From NCBI RefSeq assembly GCF_028453695.1, contig NC_135774.1:26288001-26352000 (forward strand): a stretch of DNA of 64,000 bases. The letters are read 5' to 3'. A program made the translations under genes and the position numbers. Numbering within the stretch: the stretch's first letter is position 1; every line of letters begins with the position of its first letter. This DNA comes from Augochlora pura. Taxonomy: Eukaryota > Arthropoda > Insecta > Hymenoptera > Halictidae. The notes under the pieces were generated by a model, which saw nothing but the letters and a program-made list of their open reading frames with translations, did no database searches and was not told where the DNA came from. Shown here in pieces: positions 13,308 to 25,840 of the stretch.

Positions 13308-13344
13308 TGACGTGTATACTCGTCATACACAGCTAACAGGTTAA
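13308..13344 (-). repeat. TTAA-ended repeat end, shared with 40579-40615
   Basis: Read on the minus strand from the TTAA at 13341-13344, the sequence TTAACCTGTTAGCTGTGTAT is followed by GACGAGTATACACGTC, a short palindrome. The + strand at 40579 begins TTAACCAGTTGGCTGTCTTT followed by GACGAGTACACTTGTC. The shared order and the TTAA start suggest ends of one piggyBac-like MITE family. The opposite ends were not located. Confidence 0.5.
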
Positions 13345-14966
13345 ACTCTCGCACCGGCACCGAGCGTCGATTCGGAGCGGTCCCGAAGATTCGCGCGTGG
13401 TCCTCGCAGAATCGTTTTCGTTACCACGGCGAGGCCGGGCGGGCCCGGTTGATAATCGAGTGAAACTCCTTCCGCATAGCGGCCTGTTAATCGTCCAAAG
13501 CGGTTCGGTTTAATTGAGCGGGCTCGCGGGGACTCGCAAAACACGCTTCGAACTTGGCACACTTCGTCATACGTGACCGTCCAGAAACACGTTGTTCCAA
13601 CCCCGGCGTAATTGTTCCTTGTTACGGCACGCTGTGCACCGCGATATTTACTTTCTTTACGAGCGTAATATAACGCCGGTGCCCCGTTTGCCCGCAGTCG
13701 TTCCTCGCCTCGATTTTGATTCCCGCGTCTCGCCGAGATGTATTCGAGATACCGTGACCCACACGATCGCCGTTCCCTCGTTTCAATATATTTAATTCGA
13801 TGTGTTCTCACCGATCGGTGTTCGTGCTATTTTTACAGGAACCCGCCGCGAAGAAACTGCTGCCGAAACGGCGGTCGTAAAAAAACGTCGTAAAATTGGT
13901 GGTAAATTAGCGAGGTGTAGTAAAAGCTGGACATTATTCTCGTCTCTTTCAACCTACAATTTCACAGATCCAAGATGTTCTTGCAACAATTGATTCCTTA
14001 GTCGGATCTGGATAAATGTTAGTGACGTCAGGATTTTCCTGAAGAACAATATTTAATACTATATTATCAGTACATTGTATCGTTCTATTTTTTTTTTCTC
14101 TAAGATTTAACGCAATAAAGAGCTGCATCGACCTCTCCATACCTTGTTCCATAGTCTCCAAAACTTAGTTCGTAAATTCTAAATTGCAGCTAAAATTGAC
14201 CAAGTCCCAGAGCTGCAAATCACGGTCTGAAAAAATCGTCCGTAGAAAACGCAAGCAGCTACACCCACAGCATCATCTGCCACGCCCAAACTGATCCGCG
14301 AATCGTGAAAAGCTATCGAAGAAGAGTATGATCGCGGTGGAGGATAACCTGTGAGATTAGATGGAGTTTTAATAATGGTTTTCTCTATTAGAATGACAAC
14401 GATTTCGCGACGGATGGTAGATCGCGAAGTCGCCGGCACGGTGCGTTCGGCACGGCGTAACCAAAACGACTCGGCATTCGGCCATTGGCGTGCGTGCTCC
14501 ACATCCGTGACACGGTTCTCGCGGTGGATCGGTGGGACCCTACGACGACGAAGACGAAGTCGTCGAGGAAGAGGAAGACGTCGCGGACGGGGAGGACGGA
14601 CCCGTCCACGGGGGTTTTGTCAGAGTGTGTGCGTGGCCCCGGCCGCGTACGGAGTCACCGAAGGTGTTCTCGAGGGAACCAGTTTTCGCGACGAGGGGAG
14701 GCCCTCGCCTCTGGATCGGGTCGGTACCTCCGTTCAGGCGTAGAAGGAGGCAGTCGATCACAGGAGAATCCCACCACCACCGGATACTCGAGTCGACCAG
14801 TCAGCCAGCCAGCGCAGCCCGTATCAAAGGCAAAAGTGGGCACCACCCGCCTCCCCATGGAGCGGCGGGGCCCCGGATGGTAGGCACCACGGTAGGCACG
14901 GTGCGGGAAACGTTTTCGCGTGGACGGGCCTCGGCTCGCCTGCCGCTGTTAACCCGGAGATCTACG

Positions 14967-15149
14967 TATATAAAGTGGCCGGGGCGAGACCGCGGGTTCA
15001 GAATACTCGACACGCTCGATCCACGCATCGGGCGACAACAGAAAGCCCGACCACGGACACCAGCCCGGACCGACGAAGGCAGAGAGAAGAGGCGCCAGCA
15101 GCGTGCCCTCGACCCAGCTTCCGGTCTACGATCTAGAGGATCCGAATCG
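14967..15149 (+). promoter_or_regulatory. Osi6: Osi6 TATA promoter and 5'-UTR exon
   Basis: TATATAAAG at 14967-14975 is followed 33 bp later by an initiator-like TTCAGA with its A at 15000. A leader exon could run to a donor GAG|GTCAGT near 15149-15150, then a leader intron of roughly 2.2 kb to an acceptor at 17261-17262 or 17340-17341 just before the Osi6 ATG. The core element is identical to that of the first Osiris gene. The donor and acceptor are predictions from local sequence only. Confidence 0.6.
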
Positions 15150-15379
15150 AGGTCAGTGATCAGAACAGATTACCCACGACCTTCGCCTCGGAACTTCCGG
15201 GATCTCGAGCATTCGCTGATTTCGTAATTTCGCCTCGTCGGGATTCAGATTTAATTTGCCGAGAGACTATTTCTGCCAATGCGAATTAACACTGTACAAC
15301 GGTTGCAATTAATTATTGGAAAAAAATGAAACTATTATTTCATTTTTTAAAATTATTATTTTGATCGTTAATAGCCATT

Positions 15380-16185
15380 GACAGTAAATTATTTTGAAAT
15401 TATTTGAGCATTAACTTTTTGACTGTGGTATTTTCGTTCCATGCATTTATAAATCAGATTATCTGTGATTCAGTAAATAGTAAAATTTGTAGAAGTTCAT
15501 CGTGACTGTCTTTTATTTAGCATTCGATATACAGGGTGCTTCATTTAACTGAATACAGCCATAATACAAATAAGAAAATATATGCCCTCATTTAAATATA
15601 TTTTATTAAATATATGCCCTAGTATAAATAAAAAATTATTACTACTACTTAAGACATCTTTCATATATAACAATTTTTGCATAAACATTGTTTTCGTAGC
15701 TTCAACCCATTTGGAAATATTTTACTATCGTCAATTAAACGAAACACCCTGTAGATAATTTTTATCGAACTTAAAATTAGTTCACATATAGCAATCGTTG
15801 TTTTAGTATGATTCACTGGAAGGAGATCATCGAAACTTCTCTTTTATCAATGAATCGATCACTACGAATCTACCTATTAACATGCTTCCTGTACGGGGAG
15901 TAGTAAATTAACTTACCGTAATAATCGTGAATTAGTTGTAATTAATAATTCTTGGCGGGTCTCATTATCGATGATTCAATATATTGCAAATTTTAGCGAA
16001 GTTTATTATGACTGTCTTTTATTTTAGTTTTCGGTAGATCAGTTTTATCAGGATGTTAACATGTCATAGAAGTTTTTTAATAGATTAAAATAACTGAATT
16101 TGCTGGTAAATGAACTTCAAGATACCACCACCATAAACGATCGTTAAGAATCTATCTATTACTAGGTTTCCGCTACGTAGAGTGT
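15380..16185. repeat. Diverged 282-bp tandem duplication in the Osi6 leader intron
   Basis: Two blocks repeat in the same order. GACTGTCTTTTATTT occurs at 15504 and 16010; GATCxxTAxGAATCTAyCTATTA occurs at 15857 and 16139. The second pair is 282 bp apart. The first pair is 506 bp apart, and 506 minus the 224-bp MITE inserted between them is also 282. The outer limits are approximate because the copies have diverged. Confidence 0.65.
15530..15753. mobile_element. 224-bp MITE with TACAGGGTG ends
   Basis: The left end TACAGGGTGCTTCATTTAA and right end TTAAACGAAACACCCTGTA are inverted repeats with two mismatches. If the TA is counted as target duplication, the ends start CAGGGTG, as in Tc1/mariner-type MITEs. 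The interior is AT-rich without coding capacity. It sits inside the first copy of the intronic duplication. Confidence 0.75.
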
Positions 16186-16564
16186 TAACTGGTCCATGAA
16201 GATATAAATTTGCATAAACATTTACTGGTCAGTGAATTGAATCTCGAGTAACAGGATCCGTCAATCGTTTATTTTGCCGGAATCGTATTCGCAAATATAA
16301 TGGCAACCTCAGAACCTGTACGCGATTCAACGTAGAAAGTTTCGGAATTGCTATCGGTAACGAAACAATAATGATTTTATTGCCGACTGGTTTTGGAGGC
16401 GAAGAAAATTGCGAAGGTTCGCAAGAGGAACAGCACGTGCTGGTTTATAGCGTTTTAGGTGACCCATATAACATGCTCGAACAGTGATTTCTTAGGAATG
16501 TTAAGTGCTTCGGTAAAAAGTTGAAATTTAATGTGACCGCTTGCGTGGAAGTAGCATAAGTCGT

Positions 16565-16645
16565 GTGCCGGTCCGGTGATTTCAACGCGTGGGGAAGCAG
16601 TAAATCATGCGGTTTAACGTACTAAACACAGAGTGTCTAATACTG
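16565..16645 (+). pseudogene. Possible non-LTR retrotransposon endonuclease fragment
   Basis: GGTGATTTCAACGCGTGGGG encodes GDFNAWG, the core motif of AP-like endonuclease domains in R1/Jockey-type LINEs. About 20 codons later a shifted frame reads NTECLIL, resembling the TNxRGxxL motif that follows in such proteins. A similar fragment lies at 48278-48362. It is short and broken, so the call is tentative. Confidence 0.35.
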
Positions 16646-17350
16646 GGTTATCATCCGGCTAAGTGTGACGTGCAATTAATTTTCTACCTCCTGTCACCAA
16701 CCATTCCGATTCAGACGTAGACCTGTATCTCTCAATCGCGTTTCTTGTCACAGAGTTGTATAGCAATTTCTTCGATGTCACCAGTTTAAGGTCACTACAA
16801 ATTATATCTTACTGCAATCGGAGCATTAAGCAATCCAGTAACATCCTATCGAAGTCAACTTTGATCCAACTTAGCTAATAAAATATTATTTTTATTATAC
16901 TATTTTATTCGATATTCGCTTTGTTTCAAATTGCGTAAAATTCAGAAATTATTATTTTACCAATCGTCTAAGGTTCAGCCTGGAATTAATATTAACCATT
17001 TGCGGTCATATCTTTACTCTCAGCCACAAAAGCTATTTATTTACCTTTTTTAATTATTTTTATTTTAACATAAAGTTAAAGCATACCGTTAGCTAATAAA
17101 TTTTATTTTTCCTGCTTAATGCTGCACATTGGCATATTGTATAAATATAGTAAGACCGCGATAAATTAATACCGATCTAGCCCACTACAGAAATAATTAT
17201 TTCAATAATTATCCGGAGTTTAACTTCGACAACATATTAGACCCCATTCTGATCCATTTTAGTTCCGTAAAATATTATATGAACAACAATCTAAGATCAG
17301 GTAATTCGAAGATGATTGCTTATGGTAAATACGGTTCACAGAGGAACACG

Positions 17351-18832
17351 ATGAAGGCGATCCTGGCTTTCCTGTTGATTTCCTTCGCGGCGACCTGCCT
17401 GGCGAACCCGCTCGAGAAGCTCGACAAGATGAACACGCTCGAGCAGTCGTCGACGGTCACGGACCGCGCCAAGTACGAGGAAGAGCTGCTCCGTAAACTG
17501 AACTCGAACTGTTCCCAAAACCACCTGAGCAGTTGCGTGATGCTGAAGCTGGTGACGAACATGAACAAGTTTCTGAAGAAGGCGTCGATCGAGCTGACGG
17601 ACGACATCGAGATCAGAAAAACCAGCCAGGTGTCCGAGGAGGAGGTCACGTACGAGGCGGGCAGGAGCAAAGATGACGAGTCCGAGGTCCTTGACCTCGT
17701 CGCGAGCAAGGTGTACGCGTTCATCAGGTCCAGGAGCATTAAGTGGAGGATCCTGCCCGAGGACGACGTCGTCGTCTCCGCGTCGGAAGATGAGAACGGT
17801 TCATTGAACCTCAGTCTCTCCATCGAGCGTGCTGACAACATTGCTGTTCAAGATGGTAATTGCAACCTATTTAGACCTCCGAGTTCATTAGGCGATTCAG
17901 GTATTTTAAAGTTTAGTTGAACTACTGATCTCGGAATTGCTTCTTGGAATTTTGAATAATTAAATCCTTGGATCTGTGCATCCATTAAATAATCTAGGTT
18001 TAAGATCAGTTAAGCTACAGTTCCTAGCATTGCTCCGTGGACCATTAAGTAATTAAACGATAAAGGTAAATTCGAGATCAATTAGTAATCTAGGTGATCT
18101 GAGATGCGCTAGATTACTGATCCTAGAATTGCTGTATAGAGCATTGAACCATAGAAGATTGCTTTAGAGCTCTTAAGATCAACCAGCAATCTAACAGCTC
18201 TAAGATCAGATCACATGATCTCGTGATCGCTCCTGAGATCGCTGAATTATAGGATATACTATCCTAACCTACTGATATCGCCTAACCTACTGATCGAACG
18301 AAGGCGAGTCCTCCCACTCTCACTCGAAAACAATTACAACCTCGCCCCGCCGTGAGTTCTTGCATCCAGTAATTCGGTCACGGCTCGCCAGAGTTTACTG
18401 TCATAGAAAGTCCCCGTTTTACCTTCCCCGACGAAAGCGACAGCCGACTGATCCCACACCTTCTTCTCAGGTCGCGGGAAGAAGAACAACAACATGGGAC
18501 CCCTAATCGCCGCGGCGGTCTTGAAGATAGGTCTGATCGGCGGTCTAGCCTTCAAGGCGTTAGCCCTGCTGGTCGGCAAGGCGTTGCTTCTGTCCAAGAT
18601 CGCTCTTCTCCTGGCTGGTATCATCGGTCTGAAGAAGCTCTTCTCCAATCAGAAGCACGTCACCTACGAGGTCGTCGCGCATCCTCATCACAGCTCCAGC
18701 CACACCTTCAGCGGCGAACACGGGCACGGCGACAGTTACAGCAGCGGTTGGGCGAGGAGCTTCCACGGCCAAGGACCCATTCCTGGACAGGCTGACGCCC
18801 ACGACTTGGCCTACTCGGCGCACATCAAGTGA
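17351..18832 (+). CDS. Osi6: Osiris 6-like protein (DUF1676)
   Basis: Two coding exons, 17351-17855 and 18471-18832, join to 288 residues across a 615-bp phase-1 intron that splits a glycine codon. The ATG at 17351 was chosen because it opens straight into a signal peptide (residues 1-18, cleavage likely at CLA|NP). In-frame ATGs at 17279 and 17312 would add a non-hydrophobic leader. The cysteine pair is C54-x7-C62. Residues 63-168 form the DUF1676 body. Exon 2 opens with GRGKK (169-173), followed by a hydrophobic Ala/Leu/Ile segment at about 177-210 ending IIGLKKL. The tail is His/Ser/Gly-rich with KHVTYEVVAHPHHSSSH and AHDLAY at 278-283. Gene number rests on position directly before the distinctive Osi7-like gene. 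In Drosophila, Osi6 lies in the Triplo-lethal region and has been tied to octanoic-acid tolerance. Confidence 0.85.
17925..18250. repeat. Degenerate internal repeats in the Osi6 coding intron
   Basis: Phrases such as CTGATCTCGGAATTGCT, CTGATCCTAGAATTGCT and CCTAGCATTGCT recur, as do CCATTAArTAAT and GATCAGnTnA motifs. The intron is unusually dense in GATC. This looks like decayed short tandem duplication rather than a named element. Confidence 0.4.
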
Positions 18833-19715
18833 AGATAGCAGTCCGACCTCCGAGTCCCAACCTCGCGACACTCGAACGCGATTTTCGGACCCGGCCGGGT
18901 CGACTTTGTTACTCAGACGACGCTTGCCAGCATCTTCTTGCCTTCTTTTAGTATTTAATTCTTCCGCCCGCTCTGGGCTCCCCTTCTTCCCATGCTACTG
19001 ATCTTGCTACCTGCCTCTCTGGTCTGAGGATGTTCTCACTTTTTATTGACTTGGACACCGGACGCTGTGACTCACGCAATCGAAGACATTTTGTTTAGAT
19101 ATTTTAGAGAAGAGACCTCAGAGTCTGATCAAGGAAACGAATATTCGAAGGATTTGATTTAATTAGACAGCGAAGACGATTTGGGACTTCCATTGCATTT
19201 TTTTTAAACGGAAGTTCGATTACTTCGTGGCTGTATAGTGTACTGTTATATTGTCTTTTAATTCTGTTATTTTATTATGATATTTGACATCGAAAGGGCT
19301 TATCACTCGATCAGACGCTTGAAAGTTCAGTATTCGATGGAACTTCCTACCAAAAATTAAATTTCGTAGATATTTTAGACGATTAAGGATCTGGAAGAAT
19401 ATTTTTAGTCGAACTCTGAAGCTTCGTAAGATTATAGAAATTTGATGCGAATATCGTCGGTTTCGCAGACGACTACCGCGTTTGCCGAATCGATGGTTAT
19501 CGAAAAATGTTCTCTGCGTTGTCACGACTTGACGAATCGAATAGACGACCGACAGACGAACGCACCGCTCTAACTAACACGAACGACTTACTCGTACGGG
19601 AACGCGTGCGAACCTTGTATCTATACACGATCGATATTATTTATACCTAATTTATTCCGATCGCCGCGAGGCGCGGACTGTACCATAATATACTCATGTT
19701 GTTTTCTCTTGTATA

Positions 19716-19721
19716 AATAAA
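19716..19721 (+). terminator. Osi6: Osi6 poly(A) signal
   Basis: AATAAA at 19716-19721, followed by a T/GT-rich stretch (TATTGTTTTTTGT), fits a cleavage site near 19740. This implies a 3' UTR of about 0.9 kb. Confidence 0.65.
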
Positions 19722-21769
19722 TATTTATTGTTTTTTGTAACGCGCCTACTCCCGCGTCTTCGTTCTCCAGACGCGATACACAAACGGAACATTTCATTAA
19801 AAAATAGAATGTAGGTTATAATTATAGAGCAAATTTATTTAAAAAATTAATTTCTGAAACAATGGACGAAGCGTTTTTTTTTAAATTAAAGTAGCTAGCC
19901 GCTCGACTTACCGAGCAAAAAGTAGGAACAGAGTCGTCGAGTTACCACCAGGAAGAAGCGGCGAAAGCAATGTGAAGCAGTCGTTCACCGCGAGAGGCCG
20001 CCATCTCGTTTAGATAATCCCGGCCGTAATCGTACACGCAACCATAATTTCCACAAAGTTGCGATACCGTCATTAAGCCGCGTTGCGAGCAGCCTCGCGG
20101 ACGCGACGCCACGTGCACGGCAATTTTTTCCGCCGGTTAATTACGGTTGAACCGAAACGTAATTACGACCGAACGGAAAACGAAGACCGGGGCAGCACTT
20201 GTCGCAATGATTTTACCGATTAAGAGACGTTTCTCTGTCGCGATCAGAATTATTAAAAAAATAGAATCGTAAGCCAGGGCAGATTGGAAAATGTCCACGG
20301 AATTTTTCCGACAATTGGACCGGCGTCATAAGCGCGTTACCGACGATCGAGAAATAATCTCCGAGTATGTAACACAGTCCGATTAATTACGGAGGTATGT
20401 AGCCCGGCATCTTCCGATTTGGTCTGTTTGCCAGCCGGAAGCCAGTGAAACGGATCCGCGAGCTTTTCATTACGACCAATTTACCGGCAGAGCACAGCTA
20501 ATTGCCCGGCAAGCTCCTCCGTTCGAATACGCTTAACGTAGTCCGATTAGTCGAAGGAATTCTGTAGGGAATCGAAAACGCGGCTTTATTGTCGTAGGGT
20601 CGCTGGGGTTTTCGCACGACAAATTCCACGATCGATTCGCACGACGATGGAAATATGTCGAACGTCTCGTATTCATCGCGCCTGCTCCGGTTTGCGGAAC
20701 TTAGCGGGACTTGGTGTGACGATAGCGTCGAGTTACTCTAGGAATGCGATTCGCGAGCTTCGGAATTATCCTCTTCGACGATTTGCAACACTCCCTTTGC
20801 GCGCTGCGAATTCTGAGGGGGAAAATGATTTGATTTGATTCAGATAATTCACCTAAATTCACTGAATTCATTTGAATTCATTGCGAATGGAAAAGACATT
20901 TTTGAAGAATTCAAAAATATTTTTTTATTTACTTGTTACATTAGCAAAAAGATACATTAGCACACGATATAAAAATTACATTGTCCAGTTGCGATAGAAA
21001 ATAAAATTTACAAGAAAAGATATATAGTAAAAATATAATATATACAACGTTTACTCGTGGTCAGAGAAATATTGGAGACGTTGAATATTGAAGAAGACAA
21101 TTTAATTTCTCTGGCAGGAATTTGTATAAGTAACTCGTAAACGAGCAGAGACATCTTTCAAGAATGCAAATACCATATATCGGCGAGGCTGGATATCGAT
21201 GGAAATCGGTTTCTCCCGAGCAATTCGCGGAACTTGTAAACGAATGAGATATGTCCCGAAGATCTAGCGAGCGACCTAAAAATATCGGCGGCACGGCAGG
21301 ATCACGAATGAAACTGTGTCGAAAAAGGTGCGTTTCGACGATTAGATTCTAACTGTTAACACCGTCGATGCCACGTCGTTTATGTGGGTGACACAATTCC
21401 TCGTGCATCTGGAAAAATTCATCCACGCTTCTGACGAACCAGTTTTCATCGATCAGCGATTGACAAAGCTGATCGCTGATGCAATTAATACGATTTAATT
21501 AGTAAATGTTTCATTTAGGGAAACGCGAGAATATTGATAATTGCGACCAACAATTTTATGCGAAATCTTATTTAAAATAGTTTCAATGGAAATAATAAAT
21601 TATTTCTCGATTAGTTTTATTTTATATGTTATTCGTCACTTTTCTAATAACTTTGGGTGACCATTTGGTGTGCATTCGTTTTGATTTCAGGGCATAATTA
21701 TCTCTTCATATTTATCAACTAAAACATGTTATATTGCTTTACTTGATAATTAGGAAAATGGAGGGATTT

Positions 21770-21945
21770 GTTCAGAAATAAAGGAAATAAAAGAATCTAT
21801 TCAAAAGTAATGAGAATAAAATAATTCATTAAAGTATAACGAACATAAAATAATTTATTCGAAAATGACGAAAATAAGAGAATTCATTCGGAAATGACGA
21901 AAGAAAATAAAAGAATTTATTCAGAAATAAAGAAAATCAAAGATT
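21770..21945. repeat. AT-rich minisatellite
   Basis: About five diverged copies of a unit near 33-36 bp, built on AATAAAAxAATTyATTCrxAAaTGACGAAa, can be followed from GAAATAAAGGAAATAAAAGA to AAGAAAATCAAAG. Purine-rich phrases (GACGAAAATAAGAGA, GACGAAAGAAAATAAAAGA) alternate with ATTyATTC. Confidence 0.65.
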
Positions 21946-22841
21946 AAAAAAATTTACCATCTTATCAGATAAAATTAATAATATCCAAAAAACAAACGAG
22001 GGGCGCGACAATTGGTAACCCACGCTAATCGGCTCCTGTCCCATTAATTTCACAGCGTGTATCTCGTGTGATTAGAGCAGCGGAGAAGCCGACTCTAGGA
22101 ATTGTCCTCGGCGGTGGAATGCGCCGGCCGAAAAATTTTATTTCGTTGACCTGGATATCGCGGGAAGAGGTAACAGTTGTCCGGGGCAACTTTCGGAGGC
22201 GTCAAAGATGATCGGAACGAAGGGAAAACTACCGGGGGACCGCAGGATGCACGAGGCATCTTTCATTCAAATAAGTCGACCCCGTTTCGTGCCGGCAGCT
22301 TTCTCCTGCTCGATTGGGAGGAATCAGAAAGGAGATGACGGGGCGATAAGGGACCGCCGAGAGAAAGAGAGGTGTCCCTCCGGGAGATCAACTTTCGGTT
22401 TCGGGTGAGAAGAGGGGCCCCCCCTCCTCGGCCGTCGCCCGTTGACCCCGTTCCCGAGAGTCCCGCCGATCCTCGTAAATCGATAAAAATCGACACGTGT
22501 GTTGCCGCCTCTTTCGCGACGATCCACAAAGGAACTGCTTATTACAACAATTTACCGCGCGAAGTGTCCGGCCATTTAGCTGGCTCGTTCGCGAACTCGT
22601 TCTTTCTAGCGGTGGAACAGCCGTTAATGGAGAGGGCCCGAGTGTATCGATTCGAGTTGCTCGATCGAGTGATAAAGAGACGGAATTCCGGCGTGATAGA
22701 GCGATCACGACGGTGACCCGATTTCTTTTCACGGCCACGGTTTCGCCGGATTCGGAGAAATTCGTCGCGAGAGGAGAAAGTATCGGATATTGATCGGATC
22801 GTCTTATTATTGACACGAGGATGCTCGATGACCGGTAACGG

Positions 22842-22843
22842 TG

Positions 22844-22877
<34 letters not shown>
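22842..22877. repeat. (TC)n microsatellite
   Basis: A near-pure TC dinucleotide run of about 36 bp with one TT interruption. Confidence 0.9.
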
Positions 22878-25806
22878 CGTGCCGGTGTGCGCGAGAACGA
22901 TCGGAGCGGGCCGACACACATTCAGCGTATCGAGAAAGGAGAAAACACCTTCCAGATAGATTCTAACGTTCCCCTTGCGGTCGCGGAAGTGCGCAGAGAA
23001 AACCGTGGACTAATTAGAGGCTCTGATTCACCGATCGAATCCAGGGGAATCGTTTCGCGCTTCGGCCGATTCGGGGAACATTTAAACGGAACGATCTTCA
23101 CCTTGTTCTTTAGCCGCGATGAAATTCCCGGCGTGCCGACCAATTACGCCTCGTTAAGTGCCGAACGCGCTTCGAGGTTCCAACGGATCCGGAAACAATG
23201 CGTGCGAACACGGAAAACGGAGATCTAACACGGCTAAATACGATTAGAGAGAAATCTGCCGGTCTCGTCGACTGGAAAATTCGAGATAAAAAAAAAACAC
23301 TTAAAGAATCTTATTTAGATAAAAATCGTGGTTGCTCCCGATTGCCACGCATACTTCCATCGAAAGCTAAACACGTATAATGAACACGTGGACGTGTTGG
23401 TCATAGAACCCTGCGCTACGATTTACAGGCTGCGATCGGCAAACGCGATTAAAGAGGAAATTTGCGCGTCTCATCGGAATTGACGAGATCGAAAATCGAG
23501 AAAATCTATAGTCATGCGATGTTCGATTAGGTTGTAGCCTAAGCGGATCTAAAGAGGTTCTCGCGAGTTCGGTCTTACAGTTCTCGAGGAGGCAAGGCAA
23601 CAGCCGTAGTTACGGCTTCTGGTGTACGACTCTAATTAACGCTTTCGATCTCGCGGATCCTGGCGGAGTAGCCGGCCCCCGCTACTTCCGGTCGCTCATG
23701 CTCGCGAGGGAGGAAGGAAGGAGGCTCGAAGGGTGCGAGTGTCGAGTCTCGAATCTGGTTTCAAGGATACACGATCGTCCGTGTGGCGTGGCGTCGTCCC
23801 GAGGAACGAGCGAACGGTTTCGAACCGGGCCTAGTTATACCTACCAGCCGGTGTTACGTATATGTATACCGTATCGTATCGGCGAGTACGCGAAGGGAAG
23901 TGGAACAGAAGAGAAAGGTATGCGGCGAGATGAACTAGTTTCGGCCGCGGGGCGATCTTGTCGCGACGCGACGCGACGCCCGTCGATCGAGTCGAATCGA
24001 TCGATCCTCCCCTCCCGCCCACCCCCGCGCGTCGAGCCGAGGATCGCGCGGGATCCTTCGAGAGAAAGGATGAAACCGAAGGGTGTCCAGAATTACAGCG
24101 CGCTCCTCTAGTTTTACTATGGGCCGATTATTACTCCCGCGATTATTCATATTTTTCAATAAATTTAATTGGGACCGCGCGTCGCGGATGAACTTTGTCG
24201 GCTAATTTCCAAGACGGAACAGAAGCGTTCTCTCGCCACTGGCCACCCGAGCCTGCTAATTACGCGTCGATGGTTGCGCAGACGAGATTCGAAATCGGCC
24301 ACGCTCTCTTCCGCTCCACTAAATCGTGGAAAGAGGGAAAGGAAGCGCGCCGCGGCACCACGAAGAATGTAGGCAAAATTTGAGATTTTTATTTGCCCCC
24401 GCGTACGTAACGCGGATGCATTGATTCTTTACGAGGTAATTCGCAGTTGCTGAACGCGATTTTAAATTTTAATTTCAAATTCTATTTTTTCCAACACACG
24501 CTTTTCGAAATTTCATTTTCAAGATTTTCGTTGGTTTTTCATTCAAGATTTCAATTTCATTGACAAGATTTCGAAAAACCTCGCGAAATCGCGAGTAGCG
24601 CCACGCATCCTTTTGCCCAATTGGTTCGGGTTCATTGAACGGATGCTGGAACTGTAGAAATCAAAAGTAAGTGTCCGGATGCTGACAACACTGTTGCAAT
24701 TAATTATTAGTAATTCGTGCTTTAGGTCGCGTTTTATATCTGCCGAGGCATGTGCCCATCTTCTAAATGCATCTGTAAACCTAATTAGTACAGATTGACG
24801 CAAGCTGTGCTTAGAATATCTCTTCCCGATTTGATGTACAGTGTTAACAGCAGATTTATGGAACCATCGAGCACTAACTGATCCATTAAAACATCATCAT
24901 CGCTTCTCCATTAACGTTGCTACATTACATTAATTATGCTCCTGAATGCATTTATAGCTACACCAAATGATTTATAGAGCTATTTAGCATAAATTGATGC
25001 TACTATATTGTGTCTCGTGAATCATTCTATACTGAATATGAAATCTTCTAATTTTGTATGTACGGTGTTGCCAATTTCTATATTAATTTTTCCTCTCTTT
25101 ATTTTATTTTATTATAGCAATGTAACCAATAGATATATAAATCCATCATATACGATTTGTTCTATCTGAATAATCGCGTTCAATACAATCATCTTCTCAT
25201 TTGACATGTGAATTACGTCAATTTTGTTACGTGAATTTTTCCTGATCTCATAGCAATCTAATTAATGGATCCATAAATTAATTACGCTTATTTAACGCAA
25301 ACGCCTTATTTAATCAGAATAATCGCATCCGCCGCATTCGAAACCGGCTGATCCACTGAAACAATTGAATCCGCATATTTTTCCGAGAACGAGGCTCACG
25401 TGCGATCGGGTCCGGGCGGATCTGAAGCTCGCTCTTTCCCCGAGCAGATGCCCGGTGATCTAGAATAAGCGTAGGCGAGGGAGAGACACGGGTCCGGCCC
25501 CGGAGGGAAAACCGACGAAAGATGAAGGGGGACGGGAACGGGTTCGGGGGGGGGCCTTTGGCAAAGGGGGTTTAGAACGTCGATCCGTCTGGCCGAGAGA
25601 CCAGCCAGGCTGCTCCCGCAGCCAACCGCGGCGTAACGCTCTAAAACGCCCCGGCAACAAGAATTAAAGGAATCCGCGAGAGGATCGCCCGACCGGACGA
25701 AAAATTGCAGGCTAATGCACACGGTAAGAACAGAGAATGTAAGGGGCCCGAGCCCGGTGCTCTCGTTGCTTTTTTCGTAGTACAATCACCGACCGGCAGC
25801 TACAAC

Positions 25807-25840
25807 TATATAAATGAGATTTGAAGCGAGCGTAGATGCA
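25807..25840 (+). promoter_or_regulatory. Osi7: Osi7 core promoter
   Basis: TATATAAAT at 25807-25815 is followed by an initiator-like TGCAGC with its A at 25840, 33 bp from the TATA start. The predicted 5' UTR is about 160 nt and unspliced, leading to the ATG at 25999 in good context (ACCATGG). Confidence 0.7.

Larger units (their letters stand above)
6056..14960. other. 8.9-kb spacer between the first Osiris gene and the Osi6 promoter
   Basis: The proximal part holds the 3' UTR of the first gene (no clean AATAAA seen; an AATATA variant lies near 6528-6533). GC-rich islands at about 6.6-7.0, 7.6-8.3, 8.9-9.3, 10.9-11.5, 11.8-12.3 and 13.3-13.9 kb alternate with AT-rich stretches. No further gene is recognisable. 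Open frames in the islands run on both strands at once, which is typical of CpG-rich non-coding DNA. The islands may contain enhancers, but no specific motif was identified. Transposon remnants and repeats in this interval are listed separately. Confidence 0.5.
19745..25800. other. 6-kb spacer between Osi6 and Osi7
   Basis: AT-rich and CpG-rich stretches alternate; islands lie at about 19.9-20.8, 22.0-24.4 and 25.4-25.8 kb. No gene is recognisable. Open frames up to 177 codons in the 22.3-24.2 kb island overlap on both strands and have no splice or promoter support. It may contain regulatory DNA for the flanking genes. Confidence 0.5.

Noticed and set aside
14532..15227. 231-codon open frame beginning MGPYDDEDEVVEEEEDV
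   Set aside because: It runs straight through the Osi6 TATA element and leader exon, overlaps long frames in other phases and on the other strand, and has no splice or domain support. The acidic run comes from a GAC/GAA/GAG-rich patch.
22263..24191. Cluster of 70-177-codon frames in the Osi6-Osi7 spacer
   Set aside because: Arg/Ser/Glu-rich translations of a CpG island and a TC microsatellite, with frames on both strands and no splice context.
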